This document shows positions 52,415-59,792 of a DNA stretch of 64,000 nt, one piece after another; the first letter of the stretch is position 1, and each line of letters begins with the position of its first letter. This DNA is from Pyrinomonadaceae bacterium (GTDB lineage Bacteria; Acidobacteriota; Blastocatellia; Pyrinomonadales; Pyrinomonadaceae). The notes below the pieces were generated by a model. It had not been told where the DNA came from. It saw only the letters and a list, made by a program, of their open reading frames with translations, and searched no databases. The stretch spans positions 1 through 64,000 of the forward strand of contig JABARP010000022.1 of NCBI GenBank assembly GCA_019186825.1, written 5' to 3'. The position numbers were made by a program, and so were the translations under genes.

Positions 52415-53134
52415 CTAGTCTTTTTTCGATCTATCGACCGCATCAATTACCTTTTCGATCTCGATCAGGTATTCCCCAAAAAGGGCGTTTGCCGCCGCTT
52501 CGTCCAATTCTAATGCAAAGTTATCTTTGCGGATATTGAAGATCTTTTCAAACGGCGTGCCGTCGATCCCGATCGTCTGGGCCGTCATCGCGACGACTTC
52601 GCGTTTCGTAACAGGCGGTTCGATGCCGTAAACCTTAAGAACCGCACGAAAAAGTGCTGCGAAGCTCGAAAGGCTGCTGGCCATCAAGCCCGTTAGCTTC
52701 TCAACGGACGACGACGCAGGGATGTATTGCCTCCGAAGCTGCAGAAGCTTGCTCCGCAGTTCGAATTCAGCCTGCAGCCGGAGGAATTTCTCTGATATTT
52801 CGATCTCGCCCAAAAGGTCGGGCCCGAAAAGCACACGTCTTGCCTGCCGCATCTGGTCAAACTCGATCGGAAAGACATCGGCTCCGTTCTTGAGTTCCGA
52901 GACCGTGAAATACACAGGTATCGGGTTACCGAGTTTTGCCCATTCGCGAACGCAGGCGTGAGCCTTGCGCAGGTCGTCTGGGCCGATGGCGTTCAGTGCA
53001 ACTAGGATATTGTAATCCGACATTCTCGGCACAAAATCACCCGCCGCCGCCGAACCGTAAAGAATGACCGAAACGAGATTGCTCCCGTGGCTCGCTCTAA
53101 GATCGTCAACGAGTGCGTCAAAATGATGATTCAT
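52415..53134 (-). CDS. Nucleotidyltransferase-fold protein with altered active site
   Basis: A 239-residue protein with an N-terminal polymerase-beta-like nucleotidyltransferase domain: VILYGSAAAGDFVPRMSDYNILVAL. The G-S site and first carboxylate of the S-D-x-D motif are present but the second Asp is Asn (SDYN), and the third carboxylate is not obvious, so catalysis is doubtful. The C-terminal 120 residues are helical, HEPN-like in length (SSSVEKLTGLMASSLSSFAALFRAVLKVYGI). It sits 5 bp after the TPM gene and 22 bp before lemA. Substrate unknown. Confidence 0.72.
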   Translation of the reverse strand: MNHHFDALVDDLRASHGSNLVSVILYGSAAAGDFVPRMSDYNILVALNAIGPDDLRKAHACVREWAKLGNPIPVYFTVSELKNGADVFPIEFDQMRQARRVLFGPDLLGEIEISEKFLRLQAEFELRSKLLQLRRQYIPASSSVEKLTGLMASSLSSFAALFRAVLKVYGIEPPVTKREVVAMTAQTIGIDGTPFEKIFNIRKDNFALELDEAAANALFGEYLIEIEKVIDAVDRSKKD

Positions 53135-53139
53135 ATTCT

Positions 53140-54033
53140 TTACCAGTCGCCGCCTGCGCCGCCTCCGCCAAAATCACCGCCGCCGCCGAATCCGCCCCAA
53201 CCGCCGTCAGAACCACTGCTACCGCCCCAATCGCTGCTGCTTGATGAACCGGCGTCAAGCACGTTGCCGATGATCCCGCCAACTACCCACGGAACCACGC
53301 TGTCACCACCGCCGCTCCCGCCGCCACGGCCTCCACCACGACCTCCACCGCCCTTATTCCCGTAGTAAAGCGCGATCAGAAAGATCACCCCAAGGATCGC
53401 GAGGCCGCAGCATAGGAACCACGAAACTGCCGACGACTTTGGCGTGTTGTCGGTCTGCGGCGTCGCTGGCCCCGACGTATTGCCCTTGTCGCGGATCCGC
53501 GCAATATAGGCGTCGATAGTATCGCTGATACCTTTTGAATAATTCCCTTTTTTGAACTCGGGTACGAGGTATTGGCGTTGAATGCTGCCGACGAGTCCGT
53601 CAGGCAATTCGTCCTCGAGGTCGCGGCTGATCTGTGTGAAGTATTTCCTGTCGTCGATCGCGACAAAGAGCAAGGCGCTTGGATTATCGTCGGCCTTTGA
53701 CCCGATCTTCCAGGTACGTGCAAGATCCCTTGAGAAAGTGAAGATATCGCGGCCGCCCGTCGTCCTAACGACGGCAACTGCGATCTCGACCTGCGGGTTT
53801 GTTGAATTCTTGAGGTCGGTCAGCTTCCGCTCGAGGGCTGCCTTTGAAGCGGGATCGATAACACCCGCGTAATCATTGACAAACCCTGTCGGTTGAAGTG
53901 TCGTGGGATCTGACGGATCGGCCGCCGTCTGAGCAATGCCTGCTGCAGCGAAGGCGCAGAATACTAGAAGGGCCGCGAGTATTGGACGCAGCACGGCGTA
54001 ACCTCTGAAATGTGCAGCGGCACGCATTCCCAT
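53140..54033 (-). CDS. TPM-domain protein with Gly-rich tail (YgcG-like)
   Basis: A 297-residue exported protein. Signal peptide (RPILAALLVFCAFAAAGIAQ), then a TPM domain at about 50-185 (TGFVNDYAGVIDPASKAALERKLTDLKN to GISDTIDAYIARIRDKG), with a bent membrane helix (WFLCCGLAILGVIFLIALYYG) and a C-terminal tail of almost pure Gly/Ser repeated WGG and GGG. This is the standard architecture of the TPM_phosphatase/YgcG family. First gene of the TPM-nucleotidyltransferase-LemA cluster. Confidence 0.88.
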   Translation of the reverse strand: MGMRAAAHFRGYAVLRPILAALLVFCAFAAAGIAQTAADPSDPTTLQPTGFVNDYAGVIDPASKAALERKLTDLKNSTNPQVEIAVAVVRTTGGRDIFTFSRDLARTWKIGSKADDNPSALLFVAIDDRKYFTQISRDLEDELPDGLVGSIQRQYLVPEFKKGNYSKGISDTIDAYIARIRDKGNTSGPATPQTDNTPKSSAVSWFLCCGLAILGVIFLIALYYGNKGGGGRGGGRGGGSGGGDSVVPWVVGGIIGNVLDAGSSSSSDWGGSSGSDGGWGGFGGGGDFGGGGAGGDW

Positions 54034-54075
54034 ATCGTCTCATAATACGACCTTCAGCGTCGAGGGGTTCCGCGC

Positions 54076-55902
54076 TTAGGCGTGCTTGCGGGCCTCAATG
54101 ACCGTTGCACGGAAGATCTGCTTTGCAAGGCGCACGGAAGGTAATGAATTCGCGAATTCCAACAACTCTTCCTCCGTCGGATCGGCACTCAATTCGGGTA
54201 TCGCCTGCGCACCATCGGCTTCGACCTCTTTCGGGATAATGTGCGAAAGATCGACCGCCGGCCTTGCTGCCGTGCCGCCGCCAACCGAATGTGCCCTAGC
54301 TCCATTCGACCCGCTCCTAGCACGTTTTGAAAGGCTTTCTGCCAGCTCGACACCGGTCGGAACCGGTAAAAGGTCATCGCCCTCACGACGGAGAGCTTCT
54401 TCATAGGCATCGTCGAGCTTTACGTCGTCAAAATGTACTAGCAGATCCGCGGGTATCGACGATAACGTGAGCTCGCCGGCATAGGCATTCGCGTTGATCC
54501 GAACCTCGGTATCCGCCACGGGAATGGAAATTTCCTCATCCGAAAAGCCGATATCTTCATCCGGTGGTTCAACAACCGGGTCCTCGACTTCGGAAGATCG
54601 TTCAGGAACAAAAGCTTCACGCTCCGGCTCTATTTGTGCCGGAACCGCTACTTTCGGTACAGATCGTTCGGCTGGAGCGACCGCGTTCTCAGATTTTAGA
54701 GTTTTTTTTTCCTCGCCCGCCGACGCGGCGGCGACGTTTGAGGCCGGAGAACCGAGTTTCTTGAGGATCTCTTCTATTGGAGCGAGTTTCCTCATCTCGA
54801 CGAGCTTTACAAGCCCGACTTCGAGCACGTATCGCGGCTGTGCCGCCTCGCGAAGGCTGGATTCTGTCTCGCAAAGAGAATGGAAGAACCGCAGAAGATC
54901 GCTCTCAGCGAATGGAGCGGCAAGTTCAGTGAGTTTTTCGGGCGGAAAAGCGGCAGAATCGACGAGGCGTTCGGTCGATGTGCCGGCAACTTTCTGAACC
55001 ATCAGATCGCGGAACAGGCCGAGCAGGTCGCTCGCAAAATTGCGAAGCTCGTGCCCGCGCGAAACCAAATCATCGACGGTCTCGAGTATCGTTTTCGCGT
55101 CTGCATTTGCGACCGCAAGGACGATCTTTTCAAGAACGTCGGCACCGGCAGAACCAAGGGCCTTCGCGACGGAAGCGGCGTCGATCTTGTCGCCCGAGAA
55201 GCTGATCACTTGGTCGAAATTGCTCTGAGCGTCGCGCATTGAGCCCATGCCGGAACGCGCGATCTCGCGAAGAGCTTCGTCCGAGACATCGATCTTGTCT
55301 TTTTCGGCGATGAGCTTCAGGCGGTCAAAGATCTTGGAGTTCGCGATCGTGCGGAACTGGAACTCCTGGCAACGCGACGTTATCGTGATCGGAACCTTGT
55401 GCAGCTCGGTCGTCGCCATTATGAAGACGACGTTCGGCGGCGGCTCTTCAAGGGATTTTAGAAGCGCGTTGAAGGCGGCCTTTGAGAGCTGATGAACCTC
55501 ATCGATTATAAATACTTTGTAACGGTCGCGTGCGGGGTTGATGTTTAACCCGTCGATGATCGTCTCGCGGACGTTGTCGATGCCCGTGTGCGATGCGGCA
55601 TCGATCTCAAGCACGTCGAGCGAACGGCTCTCAGCGATCTCAACGCACGACGGACACGCGGCCTCGTCGTCGATACGGCACGGCGTGGTTGTTTTGCCGT
55701 CAGACTTGTGGCAGTTGAGAGCTTTTGCGAGCAGGCGCGCGGTTGTCGTCTTACCCACACCTCTCGCACCCGAGAAAAGGTACGCATGATGCAGACGGTC
55801 ATGCTCGATCGCGTTACGCAGGCTATGCGTTACGACCTCCTGGCCCGTAACTTCGTCAAAGCTCTGGGGCCTCCATTTTCGAGCAATTACCTGATAAGAC
55901 AT
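54076..55902 (-). CDS. dnaX: DNA polymerase III tau/gamma subunit, with slippage tract
   Basis: A 608-residue clamp-loader ATPase. Walker A is GARGVGKTTTAR (45-56); four zinc-binding Cys are at 64, 75, 83 and 86 (LNCHKS, PCR, CPSC); DEVHQLSKAAFNALLKSLEEPP is Walker B. Domain III continues to about 370. At codons 398-401 the coding strand has nine A in a row (plus-strand T at 54702-54710). Gain of one A by slippage gives a stop after KKNSKI; loss of one gives a stop after KKL. The result would be a gamma form of about 401-404 residues, as known for Thermus dnaX. The C-terminal 200 residues are the tau tail. Downstream of the SRP RNA gene. Confidence 0.96.
   Translation of the reverse strand: MSYQVIARKWRPQSFDEVTGQEVVTHSLRNAIEHDRLHHAYLFSGARGVGKTTTARLLAKALNCHKSDGKTTTPCRIDDEAACPSCVEIAESRSLDVLEIDAASHTGIDNVRETIIDGLNINPARDRYKVFIIDEVHQLSKAAFNALLKSLEEPPPNVVFIMATTELHKVPITITSRCQEFQFRTIANSKIFDRLKLIAEKDKIDVSDEALREIARSGMGSMRDAQSNFDQVISFSGDKIDAASVAKALGSAGADVLEKIVLAVANADAKTILETVDDLVSRGHELRNFASDLLGLFRDLMVQKVAGTSTERLVDSAAFPPEKLTELAAPFAESDLLRFFHSLCETESSLREAAQPRYVLEVGLVKLVEMRKLAPIEEILKKLGSPASNVAAASAGEEKKTLKSENAVAPAERSVPKVAVPAQIEPEREAFVPERSSEVEDPVVEPPDEDIGFSDEEISIPVADTEVRINANAYAGELTLSSIPADLLVHFDDVKLDDAYEEALRREGDDLLPVPTGVELAESLSKRARSGSNGARAHSVGGGTAARPAVDLSHIIPKEVEADGAQAIPELSADPTEEELLEFANSLPSVRLAKQIFRATVIEARKHA
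54702..54710 (-). promoter_or_regulatory. A9 slippage tract within dnaX
   Basis: Nine T on the plus strand (nine A in the mRNA) read GAG GAA AAA AAA ACT in frame. Both other frames stop within two to five codons: plus one A reads AAC TCT AAA ATC TGA, minus one A reads CTC TAA. Confidence 0.65.
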
Positions 55903-55968
55903 TGAGAGTTAGATTGTAATTCGATTTGCTTTCCGTGTGCAACGAATGTGTTCCACAAACACGCACGA

Positions 55969-55993
55969 CCCGCGGACGTTATCGAGCCGCGGG
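55969..55993. promoter_or_regulatory. Perfect hairpin between dnaX and the SRP RNA gene
   Basis: CCCGCGG pairs with CCGCGGG over an 11-nt loop (ACGTTATCGAG). It lies in the untranslated region ahead of dnaX on the minus strand; it has no T tract, so it may be a processing or pausing element, not a terminator. Confidence 0.4.
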
Positions 55994-56021
55994 CCGTACC
56001 AGGAGGAACAAAATGAGTGAA

Positions 56022-56120
56022 AATGGCTCCAGACGTGACCGCAACACAAGCTGAAATCGCTACCGTTGCTCCGTTCCCGGCCTAGCGGGGTTCACAACTC
56101 AAACCTTGTGCGGAGCCTGA
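56022..56120 (-). ncRNA. ffs: Signal recognition particle RNA (4.5S-type)
   Basis: The minus strand reads GAACCCCGCTAGGCCGGGA followed by ACGGAGCAACGGTAG, the domain IV hairpin of bacterial SRP RNA with the symmetric and asymmetric loops and GGAA tetraloop. The rest folds as the expected long hairpin: GGCTCC at 56117-56112 pairs GGAGCC at 56030-56025, CACAAG pairs CTTGTG. Length near 95-100 nt fits the short 4.5S form. The tetraloop is closed by G-C where most have C-G, a compensated change. Ends are estimates to within a few bases. Located just upstream of dnaX, as in many bacteria. Confidence 0.85.
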
Positions 56121-56126
56121 AGCCAA

Positions 56127-56161
56127 GATAAAGGATAACGGATAAAGGATGAAGGATAAAG
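56127..56161 (+). repeat. Left inverted repeat of the four-helix-bundle cassette
   Basis: A run of GATAAAG/GGATAAC-like units (three full GGATAA and one GGATGA). The reverse complement of 56554-56584 matches it imperfectly, so it is one arm of an inverted repeat flanking the gene at 56177-56533. It ends 6 to 10 bp from the 5' end of the SRP RNA gene. Confidence 0.55.
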
Positions 56162-56176
56162 TGCCGCGAGACAATA

Positions 56177-56533
56177 TCAGGCCTTTGACTTAACTTTCTT
56201 GACTATTGTTACGAAAATTGCGGTAAGTTCTGATGTTTCTATTCGCAGCGGGGCAAGTTTCTCGGCGTCAAACAGTCTCATTTCATCGATTATCTCAAGC
56301 CAATAAGCGGTTTCTTCAAGTTCCTGGAGCCCGCCTTCGATCTTACTGATAAAATCAGCATCCGATTTAGCAAATTGAGATTCTCTGTAATGTGCCCCGA
56401 CCGAGGTTCCTGAGCGCAGTATTTGTTTGCCGACCACTTGGGCTTCGGTCGCTTTAGGCAATGCGGAATACAACTTTATTATTCTGATCGCAGAATCTCT
56501 TGTTCGTGTTTTCAAGTCTTGTTCCATAGACAA
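56177..56533 (-). CDS. Four-helix-bundle protein (23S rRNA intervening-sequence type)
   Basis: A 118-residue all-helical protein. LPKATEAQVVGKQILRSGTSVGAHYRESQFAKSDADFISKIEGGLQELEETAYWLEII is the hallmark of the four-helix-bundle family first found in spirochaete 23S rRNA insertions and in diversity-generating retroelement accessory proteins. The gene is not in rRNA here. It stands alone, with imperfect inverted repeats on both sides, between tRNA-Ser(GGA) and the SRP RNA gene, which points to a small mobile or once-mobile cassette. Function of the protein is unknown. Confidence 0.88.
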   Translation of the reverse strand: MSMEQDLKTRTRDSAIRIIKLYSALPKATEAQVVGKQILRSGTSVGAHYRESQFAKSDADFISKIEGGLQELEETAYWLEIIDEMRLFDAEKLAPLRIETSELTAIFVTIVKKVKSKA

Positions 56534-56553
56534 AAAAGGATGAGCGAGAAGCC

Positions 56554-56584
56554 CTATCCTTTCTCCCTCATCCTTTTTCCTTTA
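56554..56584 (-). repeat. Right inverted repeat of the four-helix-bundle cassette
   Basis: Reading ATCCTTTCTCCCTCATCC on the plus strand, which reversed gives AAAGGA-type units like the left arm. It lies 5 bp from the 3' end (CCA) of tRNA-Ser(GGA). Confidence 0.5.
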
Positions 56585-56589
56585 TATGA

Positions 56590-56680
56590 TGGCGGAAAGG
56601 GTGGGATTCGAACCCACGGTACCCTTTTGAGGTACACAGCATTTCCAGTGCTGCCAGTTCAACCACTCCTGCACCTTTCC
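56590..56680 (-). tRNA. tRNA-Ser (anticodon GGA)
   Basis: 91 nt including an encoded CCA. The acceptor GGAAAGG pairs with CCTTTCC, discriminator G. The anticodon arm is CAGCA-CTGGAAA-TGCTG; the long class II variable arm (GTACC-TCAAAA-GGGTAC) and the T arm GTGGG-TTCGAAT-CCCAC are in place. Reads UCC/UCU codons. Confidence 0.95.
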
Positions 56681-56743
56681 AAGCCGTAAAAATCGGATCA
56701 AGTTGTCAAATATGCGGCGTTGTCCGCCGGCAAAAGCCTGTGG

Positions 56744-57529
56744 TCAATCGCCCGTGACCGGTTCGCTGATGACGCCGATCTCGTCGCCCGTGATCGCGTC
56801 ATCTGTGCCTGCGTGGGCGGCGATCTTTTCTTCCATCAACCAGTTGAAAACAAAACCGGCAAGAAGAGCTCCCAGTATCGGTGCCAGCCAGAACATCCAG
56901 AGCTGCTTCAATGCCCACGTATCATAGTAGAGGCCGACAAAGAGTGCCGGGCCGGTCGAACGAGCCGGGTTCACCGACGTGTTCGTGATGGGTATCGTGA
57001 TCAAATGGATCAGCGTCAGGCAAAGGCCGATGGCGATCGGGGCAAAGCCGCGAGGTGCCTTCCCATGGGTCGAGCCGAGGATAACGAACACAAAGAAGAA
57101 CGTCATCACGGCCTCGGCTATAAAACACGCCATTGCCTCGTATTTCGCAGGTGAATGTTCACCAAAACCGTTCGAGGCGAACCCGCCCGCAAATCCGAAT
57201 CCTGCTTTGCCGTTAGCAATGATGTACAGAATGCCGGCCGCTGCGATCGCACCCAAAAGCTGGGCAACGATATAGGGGATCAGGTCTTTTGCAGGAAATC
57301 GCTTACCGGCCCAAAGCCCGATCGACACCGCCGGGTTAAAGTGAGCACCTGAAACGTGTCCGACCGCGTAAGCTCCCGTAAGAACCGTCAAGCCGAATGC
57401 CAATGCAACGCCTGCAAACCCGATACCGAGATTCGGATACGCCGCAGCGATCACCGCGCTTCCGCATCCGCCGAGCACGAGCCAAAGCGTGCCCAAAAAT
57501 TCAGCCATCAATTTTTTCGACAAAGGCAT
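56744..57529 (-). CDS. aqpZ: Aquaporin Z-type water channel (MIP family)
   Basis: A 261-residue channel from the ATG at 57529, which follows GGAGGG; a longer frame to 57640 overlaps tRNA-Ser(CGA). Six membrane helices and two NPA loops are visible: HFNPAVSIG and [15 protein letters not shown], not the glycerol-facilitator NPARD, marks AqpZ-like water channels. Total length is longer than E. coli AqpZ, chiefly at the C-terminal tail. It sits between two tRNA-Ser genes, on the same strand. Confidence 0.92.
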   Translation of the reverse strand: MPLSKKLMAEFLGTLWLVLGGCGSAVIAAAYPNLGIGFAGVALAFGLTVLTGAYAVGHVSGAHFNPAVSIGLWAGKRFPAKDLIPYIVAQLLGAIAAAGILYIIANGKAGFGFAGGFASNGFGEHSPAKYEAMACFIAEAVMTFFFVFVILGSTHGKAPRGFAPIAIGLCLTLIHLITIPITNTSVNPARSTGPALFVGLYYDTWALKQLWMFWLAPILGALLAGFVFNWLMEEKIAAHAGTDDAITGDEIGVISEPVTGD

Positions 57530-57612
57530 ATCGACTTTTCCCTCCTCAAGGAACGTAAAAAAGAAACAACTTGGTCTTTTCTTTGAATTTGGCCGAGCGT
57601 AAAAAAGAAAAA

Positions 57613-57702
57613 TGGCGGAGAGGGTGGGATTCGAACCCACGGAACCCGTTAAGGCTCAACAATTTTCGAGACTGCCCGATTCAACCACTCTCGCACCTCT
57701 CC
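57613..57702 (-). tRNA. tRNA-Ser (anticodon CGA)
   Basis: 90 nt with encoded CCA. The acceptor GGAGAGG pairs with CCTCTCC, discriminator G. The anticodon arm is GCAGT-CTCGAAA-ATTGT (G-T ends), with a long variable arm and T arm GTGGG-TTCGAAT-CCCAC. Reads UCG. Confidence 0.95.
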
Positions 57703-57742
57703 AGCACGAACCATTTATAATACGGTTCCGGACGGAAAATAA

Positions 57743-58225
57743 TCAAGTGGAGACACCCTTCTCTGTCTTTTGGCGACGCAGGCGGAAGAAATCCTGCATT
57801 AGTTTCCGGCATTCCGCCTCAAGCCCTCCTGCCGTGATCTCGATCCTGTGATTCAGCTTATCGCTATCGCAAAGCTCGAATTTACTTCGGACGGCCCCAA
57901 ATCTTTCATCTGCCGCACCATAAACAAGCCTTGCTACGCGAGCGTTTACCAGCGCACCGGCACACATCGCACAAGGCTCGATCGTCGAATAGACGGTCAC
58001 GCCCGTGAGTCGATAATTCTCAATTCTCTCGCCGGCGCGTCGGATCGCGAGGATCTCGGCGTGTGCCGTCGGATCGTGCCTCTCGATCGTTTCATTCGAC
58101 GCCTCGGCAAGGATCTCGCCATCCTCAGACACGATCACGGCACCGATCGGCACCTCGCCACGACGCTCGGCTTTGCGCGCCAGCTCGATCGCGCGCCGCA
58201 AAAATTCTTCGTCCCTTTCGTCCAT
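57743..58225 (-). CDS. tadA: tRNA adenosine(34) deaminase
   Basis: A 160-residue enzyme that converts A34 of tRNA-Arg(ACG) to inosine. Zinc and catalytic residues are visible: H55 and E57 in TAHAEI, C85 and C88 in EPCAMCAGA. The tRNA-binding NARVARLVYGA and the C-terminal part follow the family closely. The usual length. Located next to tRNA-Ser and upstream of the ffs-dnaX block, an arrangement also found in Bacillus. Confidence 0.95.
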   Translation of the reverse strand: MDERDEEFLRRAIELARKAERRGEVPIGAVIVSEDGEILAEASNETIERHDPTAHAEILAIRRAGERIENYRLTGVTVYSTIEPCAMCAGALVNARVARLVYGAADERFGAVRSKFELCDSDKLNHRIEITAGGLEAECRKLMQDFFRLRRQKTEKGVST

Positions 58226-58334
58226 TCTAAAAGCCTGTTGCGGATTATCGCACAGAATTCGCCTGGGCCGCCGCCATTCCGCCCGGTCGGTTGCAGCGTG
58301 ATAATATTAGAATAGTCTCACCGATACAATTACA

Positions 58335-59693
58335 ATGCCAAGATCCCTAAAATGCCCCACTTGTAATGCGCCGCTCGAGATCTCGGACGCACATCAGCAG
58401 ATCGATGTATGCGAGTTTTGCGGCAACAGAATATTGCTTTCGCCGAACGAATACCAGGAAGAACCTTCGTTTCCGATCTCCGGCGGCCTGCTTGACCAGG
58501 CTCGCAACCTGAAACGTATCAAGGAACTCGCACTCTCCGGCAATAAGATCGAAGCGATCAAGCTGTTCCACGAAACGTTCGGCGTCGGGCTAAAAGGAGC
58601 GAAGGATGCCGTTGAGAATCTTTCGGAAGGACGACCGCTTATCTTTTCGCACACAACGACACCTTTCACTCAGACGACGTTCTCTGCGACTACTCCCCAC
58701 ACTTTCACGTCGCGAGGGACAGAACGAAATGTCGCGTCATTCGTCGTAAGAAAGATCATTATTAGCCTCCTTTCGACTCTCGTATTCGCCGCTGTGATCG
58801 TGGGGATCGTCTTCTGGTCCGCTTCCGGGACCATCAATAAGACGATATCGAAATTTACCGATCTTGGAAGCAAGATAAAAAAGACCGGCACAGACCCGCA
58901 GGGCCTGGCCAGCGAGGTATTTCGATTCGGCGGTGAAGGCGTCGGCGCGGGCAAGTTCAAGGATAATCGAACGCTTACGATCGACGAGAACGGCAATGTC
59001 TATTCGATCGATTACACAGGCAATGCGATCCAGCGATTCGATCAGAACGGCAAATTTCTCGCTCAATGGACGGTCGACATCACGATGCCGATCCTAAAGA
59101 TCGCGGCTGACCGACAAGGCCGCGTCTATCTCCTGTGTTCTTCGGCTCTAATGATCTTTGACAGCGCGACTGGAAAGCCGGTACGGACGGTTCCGAGGAC
59201 GGATTATAGCGACCTTGCGGTCAGTTCGGACGGTTCGCTCTATGCCCTTACCCGTAACAGCGAGGTTGTAAAACTCGACACGAACGGCAAGGCGGTCTCA
59301 AAGACCGGAAACTTGATAAAGCAGATCAATTTCGAGGTCAAAGATCTGGAGAAACTCGCGGTCGATGGTTCAGGAAATCTCTACGCCGCGGACGGCAGCG
59401 GGCGTTTGCTTAAGTTCTCTCCAAACGGCAAATTCCAGTTCCGATTTGATTCTGCCGGCGGCCAGGATGGTCCGGCTGGCTTTGTCGCCGATATTGCTGT
59501 GGACAATTCTGGCAAAGGCCGGGTTTATAGGGCCAACGCCTTTAAAGTGTTCATCTACGATATGGAAGGAGCATTTGTCGGCTCATTCCAGGCCCCGCAG
59601 ACATTCGGTATTACGGTTGATAATAATGGCGCGGTCTGGACCGCCTCACGCCCGTTCATCGTGAAATACGAGATCAACGACCCAGCAAGCTGA
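58335..59693 (+). CDS. Zinc-ribbon / L7-L12-like / membrane / six-bladed propeller fusion protein
   Basis: A 452-residue protein with an unusual order of parts: a zinc ribbon (CPTC at 7-10 and CEFC at 26-29), a segment at about 57-97 resembling the C-terminal domain of ribosomal protein L7/L12 (LALSGNKIEAIKLFHETFGVGLKGAKDAVENL), a Thr-rich linker, one membrane helix (139-161), and outside an NHL-like six-bladed beta-propeller of about 280 residues (EVFRFGGEGVGAGKFKDNRTLTIDENGNVYSIDYTGNAIQRFD and repeats). A single gene. The inside domain could sense or bind something in the cytoplasm, the propeller something outside. Confidence 0.82.
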   Translation: MPRSLKCPTCNAPLEISDAHQQIDVCEFCGNRILLSPNEYQEEPSFPISGGLLDQARNLKRIKELALSGNKIEAIKLFHETFGVGLKGAKDAVENLSEGRPLIFSHTTTPFTQTTFSATTPHTFTSRGTERNVASFVVRKIIISLLSTLVFAAVIVGIVFWSASGTINKTISKFTDLGSKIKKTGTDPQGLASEVFRFGGEGVGAGKFKDNRTLTIDENGNVYSIDYTGNAIQRFDQNGKFLAQWTVDITMPILKIAADRQGRVYLLCSSALMIFDSATGKPVRTVPRTDYSDLAVSSDGSLYALTRNSEVVKLDTNGKAVSKTGNLIKQINFEVKDLEKLAVDGSGNLYAADGSGRLLKFSPNGKFQFRFDSAGGQDGPAGFVADIAVDNSGKGRVYRANAFKVFIYDMEGAFVGSFQAPQTFGITVDNNGAVWTASRPFIVKYEINDPAS

Positions 59694-59736
59694 GCTAAGG
59701 TTTTGTCGCCACGAGCGGCAAGGATATTCTCAAACG

Positions 59737-59771
59737 AAAAATGGCAGACCTGAAGACTTAAGTCTGCCATT
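59737..59771 (-). terminator. Rho-independent terminator after the DUF1501 gene
   Basis: Perfect 10 bp arms AATGGCAGAC / GTCTGCCATT around a 12-nt loop; on the minus strand the stem is followed by T. It closes the DUF1800-DUF1501 operon. Confidence 0.8.
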
Positions 59772-59792
59772 ATCATTCCTGCCAACTTCGAC

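Noticed and set aside
56001..56055. AGGAGGAACAAAATG followed by 13 codons on the plus strand (MSENGSRRDRNTS).
   Set aside because: The site and spacing are good, but the frame is antisense to the 3' part of the SRP RNA gene and too short to judge.
56120..56165. A CRISPR-like short repeat array (GGATAA units).
   Set aside because: Units are only 6-8 bp with no spacers, and they form one arm of an inverted repeat.
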